Made by a program: the position numbers and the translations under genes. Source: Stomatobaculum sp. F0698 (lineage in GTDB: Bacteria; Bacillota; Clostridia; Lachnospirales; Lachnospiraceae). Taken from it: a stretch of 64,000 nucleotides of DNA. Every line of letters begins with the position of its first letter. Position 1 is the first letter of the stretch. This document shows positions 55,860 through 64,000 of the stretch, piece by piece. The stretch covers positions 558,001 through 622,000 of the forward strand of contig NZ_CP130060.1 of the NCBI RefSeq assembly GCF_030644385.1, written 5' to 3'. The notes under the pieces are model-generated. The model had not been told where the DNA came from. It searched no databases and saw nothing but the letters and a program-made list of their open reading frames with translations.

Positions 55860-56468
55860 ATGGAAAGAAAACCGTATAGTGCCGGAGCAGTGAAATTTTC
55901 GTTCTGGTTCATGGAATTTCGGAAAACCGTGCAGCTTTTGAGCGAGGGTAAGAGCTTTGCAGACATTAAAAAGTTGAATGAAGAGGCAAACATCTATGGC
56001 GCACCGACAAAACTACGAGCGCAGCAGATTTATTCTACTGTAACAGCCCGTATCAAGACAGTAGATGAAAGCTTTTATCCAATCTTTTTGAGCAGTGATC
56101 TTGCCACACAGAAGTTATTTGTGCTGACTGCGGCTCTTTTGCATGACACGCTGTTCTTTGATTTTGTGTATGAAGTAGTGCGGGAAAAAATGATTCTTGG
56201 TTCCGATGAGCTGACGGAAGCGGATATTCGGATATTCTTCAAAAATAAGCAGGAACAGAGTGAGAAAGTGGCTTCTTTTCAAGATTATACGCTGCGCCGT
56301 CTCGGGACCTGCTATAAAACACAGCTTTATGAAGCAGGACTTTTAGAAAGCAACCGGGCAAACGGTACAAGAAAAATACTGAAGCCAATTCTTGATATTG
56401 CATTTGAACATTGGCTTTATGACCATGATCTTGGCATCATGGTAAAAACACTGACGGGGGTAAGATGA
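55860..56468 (+). CDS. brxA: BREX protein BrxA (DUF1819)
   Basis: A 202-residue protein of the DUF1819 family: PYSAGAVKFSFWFMEFRKTV, LLSEGKSFADIKKLNEEANI, RRLGTCYKTQLYEAGLLESN. BrxA is a small DNA-binding NusB-like protein of BREX type 1. The start at 55860 is preferred (GGAGAG upstream); an in-frame ATG at 55845 is too close to the previous stop. Confidence 0.9.
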   Translation: MERKPYSAGAVKFSFWFMEFRKTVQLLSEGKSFADIKKLNEEANIYGAPTKLRAQQIYSTVTARIKTVDESFYPIFLSSDLATQKLFVLTAALLHDTLFFDFVYEVVREKMILGSDELTEADIRIFFKNKQEQSEKVASFQDYTLRRLGTCYKTQLYEAGLLESNRANGTRKILKPILDIAFEHWLYDHDLGIMVKTLTGVR

Positions 56469-56469
56469 A

Positions 56470-57090
56470 ATGGACAAGGTGAATTTCTCCGCAGGAGAAA
56501 GAGAGTGTGGCCTGGGCCATTTAAGCCAAAGATTGGATGAGATGGAGCTTGCAATCCATAAGCCGTCTTTCCGAAAAGGAACGGGCCGCGCAAATGAGGT
56601 CAACTATTGGGTGTTTGATTATCCACCGGAAAAGGAACTGGAAGTTCGGGAGCGCGTAGAGTATCTGAAAAATAAGAACGACCGGGGCGATGATGATTTT
56701 GAGCTTGTGGTCTTTGACCTGTATGATATCATCATTGATTTTTTGGAAAAGAAGAACTTCATGGAAAAGTGCTATGACTTTGAAAAAGAGCGAGGAATCG
56801 AGCGTATCGTCAAGGCAGTGACCAACTCCATGAAGGTGAATGATGATGACAGCCTGATTGTGCAATATATCAAAGAACATACACCAGAGAATGCAGTCGT
56901 GTTCCTGACCGGTATCGGCAAGTGCTATCCGATTTTGCGCTCCCACAAGGTGCTTAACAACTTGCATCAGGCGTTTGTGCGCTGCCCAGTCGTGATGTTC
57001 TTTCCGGGAACCTATAATGAGCAGGAGCTGATCCTGTTCAATGAGATTAAAGACGATAACTATTACCGGGCATTCCGACTGGTAAAGTAA
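56470..57090 (+). CDS. brxB: BREX protein BrxB (DUF1788)
   Basis: A 206-residue DUF1788 protein: SQRLDEMELAIHKPSFRKGT, NYWVFDYPPEKELEVRERVE, FLTGIGKCYPILRSHKVLNN and CPVVMFFPGTYNEQELILFN. The role in BREX is unknown but the gene is core to type 1. One base separates it from brxA. Confidence 0.92.
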   Translation: MDKVNFSAGERECGLGHLSQRLDEMELAIHKPSFRKGTGRANEVNYWVFDYPPEKELEVRERVEYLKNKNDRGDDDFELVVFDLYDIIIDFLEKKNFMEKCYDFEKERGIERIVKAVTNSMKVNDDDSLIVQYIKEHTPENAVVFLTGIGKCYPILRSHKVLNNLHQAFVRCPVVMFFPGTYNEQELILFNEIKDDNYYRAFRLVK

Positions 57091-57108
57091 TGGATGGAGG
57101 AAACAGTT

Positions 57109-60100
57109 ATGCAGATCAAGGACATGTTCCGAAAGAAAATTGACCGTGAGATACAGGGCGTTATCATTGTCGGTCAGGGTGAAGAAACGAATGTGGCGCA
57201 GGAGCTGGAAGAGTATGTTGTGACCCGTGAGCTTCAGCGTCATTTTGCAGATTTCTTTGCAGCATATAAAAAAGGTATTCAGGGAACCACACCGAAAATG
57301 GGTGTCTGGATTTCCGGCTTCTTTGGAAGCGGTAAATCTCATTTTCTGAAAATTCTGTCCTATCTGCTTCAGAATAAAAAGGTCGGAGACAAACATGCCA
57401 TCGACTACTTTATCGAAGATCAGAAGATTACCAATCAGATGGTGCTGGCAGATATGCAGCTGGCAGCAAACACCCCATCGGACGTAATTCTTTTCAACAT
57501 TGATTCCAAAAGCGATTCGAATGGCAAGGAAAACAAGGATGCCATTGTGAACGTTTTCCTGAAGGTTTTCAATGAGATGCAGGGCTTCTGTGGTTCTATG
57601 CCGCACCTTGCCGACCTGGAGCGCAGACTTTCCGAGGAAGGTCGTTTTGAGGAGTTTAAGAAAAAGTTTGAAGAAGAGTATGGTAATCCGTGGGAAAGCT
57701 CTCGTCAGGACTTTGATTTCATTCAGGATTCCGTTGTAGATGTTCTTTCTGACATGGATTTTATGAGTGAATCGGCTGCCCGTAACTGGTGCGAAAAAAC
57801 AACCGAGAGCTACCAGATCAGCATTGAGGATTTTGCCAAGCGTGTAAAGTCCTATATTGATAAAAAAGGTAACAATCACCATGTCGTTTTTCTGGTGGAT
57901 GAGATTGGTCAGTACATTGGTGATGATTCCAAGCTGATGCTGAACCTTCAGACCGTGACGGAAGAACTGGGTAAGGAGTGCATGGGTAAGGCTTGGGTAA
58001 TCGTAACGAGCCAGCAGGATATTGACTCCATTACAAAGGTGAAGGGTAACGACTTCTCCAAGATTCAGGGACGTTTCGATACACGCCTTTCTCTATCCTC
58101 TGCCAATGTGGACGCTGTTATCAAAAAGCGTATTCTGGATAAAACTGAGACCGCAGCACAGAGCCTGCATCTGCTCTATGACCAGAACGCTACCATCATC
58201 AAAAATCTGATTGTCTTCAACGACGGTGTGGAGAAAAAACTGTACGCCAACGCGGAAGATTTTGCAGAGGTTTATCCTTTTGTCCCATATCAGTTTAATC
58301 TGTTGGCAAGTGTGCTGACCAGCATCCGTACCCACGGTGCATCCGGTAAACACCTGTCCGAAGGTGAACGCTCCATGCTGGCCCTGTTCAAAGAATCTGC
58401 CATGCAGCTGATGGATGATGAGATGGGAGCCATCGTGCCGTTCTATCGGTTTTATGATGCTTTGGAAAACTTCCTCGACCACAGCCACAGCAGTGTGATT
58501 ATCCGCGCATATGATAACAGTTACATTAACCCGGAAAAGAAGGAAAAAGATGTCTTTGCTATCAATGTGCTAAAGACACTTTTCCTGATTAAATATGTTC
58601 TGGAGATCGAAGCCAACGTGGACAACATCGTCAGTCTGATGATTACCAGCATTGACGATGATCGTATTTCTCTGAAAGCACAGGTGGAGGATGCACTGAA
58701 AGTGCTGATGCGCCAGATGCTGATCCAAAAGAATGGCTCCATCTATGTGTTCCTGACCGATGAGGAACAGGAAATCAATAACGAAATCGAAAAAGAAAAT
58801 GTGGAGATGCCGGAGGTCATCACGAAGATCGCGGAGATGATCTATGAGGACATTTTCTCCGGCAAGAAGTATCAGTACCCAAGCTTTGGGGGGCGCTATG
58901 CATTCTCTTTCAATCAGACAGTGGATGACCGTCCTTATAAGGCAAACCAGAATTACGATATCGGCCTCCGTGTGCTGACCCCGTGGTATGAGGGTGGCAC
59001 CGATGATGGTACGCTGCGCTTGCTCTCCGGCCAGGGCAAGGAAGTTCTTGTGGTTCTGCCGAATGATGATGCGTTCCTGACGGAAATGCGGGCATACTTG
59101 AAAATTGAGCGATTCCTGCGCAAGAATACTTCTGTGCAGCTTGCCAAGTATGAGACCATTAAGGAAGCTAAGCGTGTGGAGATGCGGGAACGCAACGGTA
59201 ATGCGAAGCTTTATCTGACGGAAGCTCTGAAAGAGGCTACCATCTATGTCAATGGCGATGTGCTGCACACCTCCGGCAAGGAAGTGACCAGCCGCATCAA
59301 TGAGGCTATCGGCAGACTGGTGCAGACGGTTTACCACAAGCTGTCCTATATTGACGCAGCGATGGGCGAAGCAGACATCCGGAAGATGTTCAAGACCAGC
59401 AATCAGCTGTCATTGGCACTGGGAGATACCGAAGAATCCAATGTCCATGCACTGGATGATGTACTGCAATTCGTGGCAGGCAATTCCCGGATGCACATGA
59501 AAACTTCTATGAAAACCATCAAGGATCGCTTTATGAGAGCACCCTATGGCTTTGTGGAAGATGACATCCATTGGCTGGTGGCACGTCTCTTTAAGTGTGG
59601 AGATCTGTCCTTTACGGTCAATGGTGAGAGCATCAATCTGAACAACCGTTCCGAAGAGGAAATCATCGGCTATATCACGAAGAAGCAGTTCGTGGATAAA
59701 CTGCTGACGGAAGTGCGCGTGCGGGTACCGGAAAACCAGAAAAAGGCCGTCCGCACCGTGATGAAAGAGCTGTTTAAGGTGGCTCCGCCTGCCGATGACG
59801 AAGATACCATCATGAAGAACTTCCAGCATTACTGCGAGAATCGAATCACTGAGATTGAGCGGCTGGAACCGAAATATGAGAATTACACCTATCCCGGAAA
59901 AGAACTTCTGGAAAAGGGCAAGAAGCGGCTTTCCGTATTGGTACAGATTCAGGCACCGCTTGAATTCTTTAAGACCGTATTTGACGATCAGGACGAGCTG
60001 ATGAATTTTGGCGAGGACTATGAGCCTATCCGTGATTTCTTCGGCAGTGAGCAGCTGACCATCTTCACTCGTGCGCTGGATATGCTGAATATCTACGAGG

Positions 60101-60762
60101 ACAGCAAGACCTACATCGTGGATGCAGAACTGGAAGACGTGGTGGCCAAGATGCGCACCGTTGTCCGGATGCCGAAGCCCTACAAGGAGATTCCGAAGCT
60201 GCCAGAGCTGCGCGAGAAGTTTAGGAACTGCTATACGCGCATTCTGGAAGAGCAGGCAGAGCCGGTCAAAGATTCCATCAATCAGGATCAGAACCGTGTC
60301 TTTGAAGTGCTGAACACCAAGCCCTATAAGGATGCGAAGTACAACCGTTATCTGGAACTCTTTAATGAGATCATGGACGGTGCGGAGCACTGCAACAATG
60401 TTTCCACTCTGCGAAGTTTCGCAGATAAGGCGGAGGCACTGAAGCTGCGCCTGCTCAACGAGATGAACGCAGAGGACATTCGCCTTGCGAAGGAGGCAGC
60501 GGCAAAGGCCGAGGCAGAGCGCAAGCGTCAGGAAGAAGAGGCAAAAAAAAGCGGCGAGACCGTGAAACCGGCAGAAAAGGTGGCAGAACCGCAGCCGGTA
60601 TATAAGGTGCGCACCACGAAGAATGTTTCCATCAAGACGGTTGCTAAGACTGCATCGTGGCGGCTGGAGAGCAAGGATGATGTTGATAAATACCTTGCTG
60701 CATTGCGTGAAAACCTGCTGAAAGAGATGGACGAAGATACAATCGTCAACATTGAACTATAA
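57109..60762 (+). CDS. brxC: BREX protein BrxC (large P-loop ATPase)
   Basis: A 1217-residue ATPase (DUF499-like). Walker A GFFGSGKSHFLK at about residues 70-80 and Walker B-like HHVVFLVDEIGQYIGDD at about 260. The C-terminal region is charged and coiled-coil-like (AAAKAEAERKRQEEEAKKSG) with a final conserved KDDVDKYLAALRENLLKEMD. The start at 57109 has GGAGG; ATG 57094 is too close to the previous gene. Length is usual for BrxC (about 1200). Confidence 0.93.
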   Translation: MQIKDMFRKKIDREIQGVIIVGQGEETNVAQELEEYVVTRELQRHFADFFAAYKKGIQGTTPKMGVWISGFFGSGKSHFLKILSYLLQNKKVGDKHAIDYFIEDQKITNQMVLADMQLAANTPSDVILFNIDSKSDSNGKENKDAIVNVFLKVFNEMQGFCGSMPHLADLERRLSEEGRFEEFKKKFEEEYGNPWESSRQDFDFIQDSVVDVLSDMDFMSESAARNWCEKTTESYQISIEDFAKRVKSYIDKKGNNHHVVFLVDEIGQYIGDDSKLMLNLQTVTEELGKECMGKAWVIVTSQQDIDSITKVKGNDFSKIQGRFDTRLSLSSANVDAVIKKRILDKTETAAQSLHLLYDQNATIIKNLIVFNDGVEKKLYANAEDFAEVYPFVPYQFNLLASVLTSIRTHGASGKHLSEGERSMLALFKESAMQLMDDEMGAIVPFYRFYDALENFLDHSHSSVIIRAYDNSYINPEKKEKDVFAINVLKTLFLIKYVLEIEANVDNIVSLMITSIDDDRISLKAQVEDALKVLMRQMLIQKNGSIYVFLTDEEQEINNEIEKENVEMPEVITKIAEMIYEDIFSGKKYQYPSFGGRYAFSFNQTVDDRPYKANQNYDIGLRVLTPWYEGGTDDGTLRLLSGQGKEVLVVLPNDDAFLTEMRAYLKIERFLRKNTSVQLAKYETIKEAKRVEMRERNGNAKLYLTEALKEATIYVNGDVLHTSGKEVTSRINEAIGRLVQTVYHKLSYIDAAMGEADIRKMFKTSNQLSLALGDTEESNVHALDDVLQFVAGNSRMHMKTSMKTIKDRFMRAPYGFVEDDIHWLVARLFKCGDLSFTVNGESINLNNRSEEEIIGYITKKQFVDKLLTEVRVRVPENQKKAVRTVMKELFKVAPPADDEDTIMKNFQHYCENRITEIERLEPKYENYTYPGKELLEKGKKRLSVLVQIQAPLEFFKTVFDDQDELMNFGEDYEPIRDFFGSEQLTIFTRALDMLNIYEDSKTYIVDAELEDVVAKMRTVVRMPKPYKEIPKLPELREKFRNCYTRILEEQAEPVKDSINQDQNRVFEVLNTKPYKDAKYNRYLELFNEIMDGAEHCNNVSTLRSFADKAEALKLRLLNEMNAEDIRLAKEAAAKAEAERKRQEEEAKKSGETVKPAEKVAEPQPVYKVRTTKNVSIKTVAKTASWRLESKDDVDKYLAALRENLLKEMDEDTIVNIEL

Positions 60763-60782
60763 ATAACAGGAGGATTGGCTCC

Positions 60783-63700
60783 ATGAACAAGACAGCCATA
60801 AAGAATTTTGCGATTTGGGCGCGGAATAAGCTGATTGCAGATGTCAGCTATGATGCCCGCCTGATCGGTATTACGGAGGACGGCATTGCAAAGCCATTGC
60901 CGCAGAGCTTCGGCGGTACTCAGTTCTTCGATATTGGCACCGCAGAACCATATTCGATTTCCGGCGAGGCCGTGCATCAGCGTGACAAGCTGATAGAGGT
61001 TATTCAACAGAAGGAAAAGGATACCGACTACAAAACCGCATATCAGTATGTGATCGAGGAGGTTGCCTATACATGGTTCAACCGCCTGATCGCCATCCGT
61101 TTCATGGAGGTCAACGACTATCTGCCTTCCCATATCCGGGTGCTTTCTTCCGAGAGCGGAAAGCTGGAGCCGGATCTGGTCACAACGCCGTTTGACGCAG
61201 AGCTGCCCTTCACTGCGGAGGAAGAGGCTCAGATTTTTCAGCTAAAGCAGGACAACAAGCTGGACGAGGTGTTCCGCATCCTGTTCCTGAAACAGTGCAA
61301 CGCTCTGAACGAGATTCTGCCTGCTCTGTTTGAAAAAACAAAGAACTACACCGAGCTGCTGCTCAGCCTGTCCGTTACCAACCAGGATGGTGTAGTCTAT
61401 CACCTGATTCACGATATCCCGGAGGATGATTTCAACATCGAGCGCGGTGGTCAGGTGGAGATCATCGGCTGGCTGTACCAGTATTACAATACCGAACCGA
61501 AGGCCGCTGCCTTTGCAAAGAACGGGAAGATCACCAAAGAGGAAATCCCTGCCGTGACCCAGCTGTTCACCCCGGACTGGATCGTCCGTTACATGGTGGA
61601 AAATAGCCTTGGCCGTCTGTGGGTGGAAGGACACCCGGATTGCGGCCTGAAAGAAAACTGGAAATACTATCTGGAAGAAGCACAGCAGGAGCCGGAGATA
61701 CAGGCAAAACTTTCGGAAATTCGTAAAGAGTACGCTGCCCTGAACCCGGAGGATATCAAGCTCATCGACCCCTGCATGGGTTCCGGTCATATTCTCGTAT
61801 ATGCCTTTGATGTGCTGATGCAGATTTACGAGAGTGCCGGTTACAGCCAGCGTGATGCTGTAAAGAGCATTCTGGAACATAACATCTACGGTCTGGACAT
61901 TGATGATCGTGCCTATCAGCTGGCGTACTTTGCCGTGATGATGAAGGCACGGCAGTACAACCGCCGTATCTTAAACGGTGAGAACACCTGTCATGTCTAT
62001 GCCATTCAGGAGAGCAACAGCATCAACCGTGCGCATCTGAAATATTTCGGCGCAGGGATGGGCGATATTGAAAAGAATGCCGCTAAAATGCAGATGGAAG
62101 GTCTACTGGACACCCTGACCGATGCCAAGGAGTACGGCTCTATCCTGAATGTGGAGAACTACAACTGGGAGCTGCTGCGCCGCTTTGTGTCCGCTGCGGA
62201 TGCCGGAGAGCAGATTACGATGGATAGCGCCGGTTTGGAAGGAACCGTGGCGCAGCTGTTGACCCTCATTGACATCGCGGAGACGATGGAGTGGAAGTAT
62301 GATGTGGTTGTGACCAATCCACCGTATATGGGCAGTTCGGGGATGGATGCCAAGCTCTCGGATTTTACGAAAAAGAACTATCCAGACAGCAAAAGTGATT
62401 TGTTTGCCTGCTGCATTGAAAAAGGAAATCAGATGACCGTTAAAAACGGATTTAACTGCATGGTTACCATGCAAAGCTGGATGTTTTTGAGCAGCTTTGA
62501 AAAAATGCGTACCACTATTTTGCTGAGTAAAGATATTACAAATTTGATGCACATGGAAAATATGGTGATGGGGATTGCTTTTGGAACGGTAGTTACTGTA
62601 TTTCGCAATAGCTATACATCTGGCTATAAGGGAACCTATAATTACATTAAAATGCAAGATATTAAAGATGAAGTTCCCGCAGAGTTTCCTATTAGCGTAA
62701 ATCGCTTTGCTCAAGTGAGCACAGACTGCTTCTCCAAAATACCGGGAAGTCCAATAGCGTATTGGCTTGGAAGGCAGATGCTTGCAGCATTTAATAATCC
62801 CGCAATAAATACTATTGGTGCGGCAAAACAAGGTCTTGCCACTGGCAACAATGATTTATTTCTTCGATTATGGTATGAGTGCAGTTTTGCAGATATTGGT
62901 TTTAATTGTGCCTCAAGAGAACAGGCAATGAAATCTCATTGTAGGTGGTTCCCCTGTAATAAAGGTGGCGCATTCAGAAAATGGTATGGTAACAATGATT
63001 ATGTGGTAGACTGGGAGAATGATGGATATAGAATACGCAACTTTAGAGACGAAAATGGAAAGCTGCGTTCAAGGCCGCAAAATATGGATTACTATTTTAG
63101 GGAAGGAATTACTTGGTCTACTCTGAGCATAGGGCAATTATCAATGCGTTTAAGTCCGGAGGGGCATCTGTTTGAAACAAAAGGATCGGTTTGCTTTTTC
63201 AGCTCAACTTCCCATTTATACTATGTTCTTGGTATTGTGAATTCAAAGGTTGTATATGAACTTTTGCAGGTTCTTTGTCCTACAGTAGATTTTCATGAAG
63301 GGCCAATAGGAAAAATACCCGTTATCATAGACACCGAAATGGAAAGTGCTGTAATTCAACTTGTTAAAGATAATGTTCAGCTTGCTAAGGCAGACTGGAA
63401 TGTAGCTGAAACAGCATGGGACTTTCAACGGCATCCACTTGTTCCCTCACATCAGATGAAACAAGAGCAACTGAATTCACAATTTGCTTCTTCCAGAATG
63501 GAGAAGTTCGGAAGATTATCATGGCATTTTGATAACTGGAGCAAAGAATGTGAAAGCCGATTCGCCCAGCTCAAGGCTAATGAGACAGAATTAAACCGCA
63601 TTTTTATTGACATTTACGGCTTGCAGAATGAGTTGACTCCGGAAGTAGAAGATAAAGATGTGACCGTACGCAAGGCTGACTTGCAGCGGGATATCAAGAG

Positions 63701-64000
63701 CCTGCTCAGCTACGCCGTGGGTTGTATGTTTGGCCGCTACTCTACTTATAAGGATGGCTTGCTTTTTGCGGGAGAACCGTATTCCTTGCAGGCGTTTGTG
63801 GATAAGATGAACGACCGCCCCGGAACGATTTCTGCCGAAGAATTGCAGCGCGCATACCGCAATGAGGGTGTTGTGGTTGATGAAATGTTCTTCCCGGATG
63901 CCGACAATGTTATCCCTATCACCGATGAAGAATATCTGGACGATGATATCGTATCGCGCCTGTGTGCATGGCTGAAAGCAGCGTACGGTGCTGATACACA
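60783..64000 (+). CDS. pglX: BREX type 1 adenine methyltransferase PglX (3' end outside window)
   Basis: The first 1072 residues of PglX; the frame is open to the window edge. N-terminal MNKTAIKNFAIWARNKLIAD is the family start. Methyltransferase motif I is IDPCMGSGHILVYAFD (about residues 329-344) and motif IV is TNPPYMGSSGMD. Then comes a target-recognition region (about 535-935) rich in aromatic residues. PglX methylates adenine in a nonpalindromic site to mark self DNA. Bases about 62390-63590 are more AT-rich than the flanks. Confidence 0.93.
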   Translation, partial: MNKTAIKNFAIWARNKLIADVSYDARLIGITEDGIAKPLPQSFGGTQFFDIGTAEPYSISGEAVHQRDKLIEVIQQKEKDTDYKTAYQYVIEEVAYTWFNRLIAIRFMEVNDYLPSHIRVLSSESGKLEPDLVTTPFDAELPFTAEEEAQIFQLKQDNKLDEVFRILFLKQCNALNEILPALFEKTKNYTELLLSLSVTNQDGVVYHLIHDIPEDDFNIERGGQVEIIGWLYQYYNTEPKAAAFAKNGKITKEEIPAVTQLFTPDWIVRYMVENSLGRLWVEGHPDCGLKENWKYYLEEAQQEPEIQAKLSEIRKEYAALNPEDIKLIDPCMGSGHILVYAFDVLMQIYESAGYSQRDAVKSILEHNIYGLDIDDRAYQLAYFAVMMKARQYNRRILNGENTCHVYAIQESNSINRAHLKYFGAGMGDIEKNAAKMQMEGLLDTLTDAKEYGSILNVENYNWELLRRFVSAADAGEQITMDSAGLEGTVAQLLTLIDIAETMEWKYDVVVTNPPYMGSSGMDAKLSDFTKKNYPDSKSDLFACCIEKGNQMTVKNGFNCMVTMQSWMFLSSFEKMRTTILLSKDITNLMHMENMVMGIAFGTVVTVFRNSYTSGYKGTYNYIKMQDIKDEVPAEFPISVNRFAQVSTDCFSKIPGSPIAYWLGRQMLAAFNNPAINTIGAAKQGLATGNNDLFLRLWYECSFADIGFNCASREQAMKSHCRWFPCNKGGAFRKWYGNNDYVVDWENDGYRIRNFRDENGKLRSRPQNMDYYFREGITWSTLSIGQLSMRLSPEGHLFETKGSVCFFSSTSHLYYVLGIVNSKVVYELLQVLCPTVDFHEGPIGKIPVIIDTEMESAVIQLVKDNVQLAKADWNVAETAWDFQRHPLVPSHQMKQEQLNSQFASSRMEKFGRLSWHFDNWSKECESRFAQLKANETELNRIFIDIYGLQNELTPEVEDKDVTVRKADLQRDIKSLLSYAVGCMFGRYSTYKDGLLFAGEPYSLQAFVDKMNDRPGTISAEELQRAYRNEGVVVDEMFFPDADNVIPITDEEYLDDDIVSRLCAWLKAAYGADT

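Noticed and set aside
56521..57882. 453-codon minus-strand frame across brxB/brxC
   Set aside because: Antisense shadow of two well-supported BREX genes; no plausible start or family.

Overview
The window looks like a chromosomal stretch of an anaerobic Firmicute, most likely a Lachnospiraceae member. The evidence is clostridial gene families throughout (asrABC anaerobic sulfite reductase, three ECF-type transporters, YtrA-type GntR regulator, WYL and TSCPD proteins), the conserved order ecfA1-ecfA2-ecfT-truA-rplM-rpsI, AGGAGG-type ribosome binding sites, and TTGACA/TATAAT promoters with 16-17 bp spacing. Genus is not assigned. No rRNA, CRISPR array or intact insertion sequence was seen. One tRNA (Arg, anticodon ACG) is present.

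Layout. 0-10 kb: end of an ABC ATPase gene, a 26-residue membrane peptide, a TSCPD protein, a CsbD-like protein, an SOS-like block (small HTH protein and S24-type repressor facing a Y-family DNA polymerase plus accessory protein), then repair and housekeeping genes (DUF1697, phosphoesterase, AlkD-like, Nudix) and a small self-regulated membrane protein/XRE pair. 10-13.5 kb: a cysteine (or serine) catabolic unit on the minus strand (GntR regulator, CyuA-type desulfidase, DAACS symporter). 14-21.5 kb: a Crp/Fnr regulator divergent from an iron/heme/B12-type ABC importer that runs into asrABC. 21.6-24.7 kb: a DUF3791/DUF3990 cassette, nitroreductase, orphan HigA-like antitoxin and WYL regulator. 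25-27.8 kb: a dedicated ECF transporter. 27.9-37.3 kb: short operons (HIRAN plus ATP-grasp, HD, flavodoxin-fold reductase, phosphatase, secreted glycosidase-like protein, MmcQ/YjbR, Nudix, Rrf2, ketopantoate-reductase-like, M15 peptidase with wall-binding repeats, beta-carbonic anhydrase). 37.5-45.7 kb: a YtrA-type ABC exporter, a polar amino-acid ABC importer and a nickel/cobalt ECF importer. 45.9-52.4 kb: GNAT, chorismate mutase-ACT protein, tRNA-Arg, an anchored acidic protein, the shared ECF energizing module, truA, rplM and rpsI.

From about 52.4 kb, directly after the rpsI terminator, base composition becomes visibly more AT-rich and the content becomes accessory: a TetR regulator, a small protein, an oleate hydratase, a junction holding what looks like the broken N-terminus of an ftsH gene, and then a BREX type 1 phage-defence operon (HTH protein, brxA, brxB, brxC, pglX). 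The pglX gene runs off the window, so pglZ and brxL would be expected beyond it. The pglX target-recognition region is more AT-rich than its flanks, which suggests specificity-domain exchange.

Regulation can be read in several places: paired palindromes around the 9.5 kb promoter, a palindrome inside the cyuA promoter, a Crp/Fnr-like inverted repeat between the regulator and the importer, a palindrome over the -10 of the ECF operon, and an L13-type leader in front of rplM.
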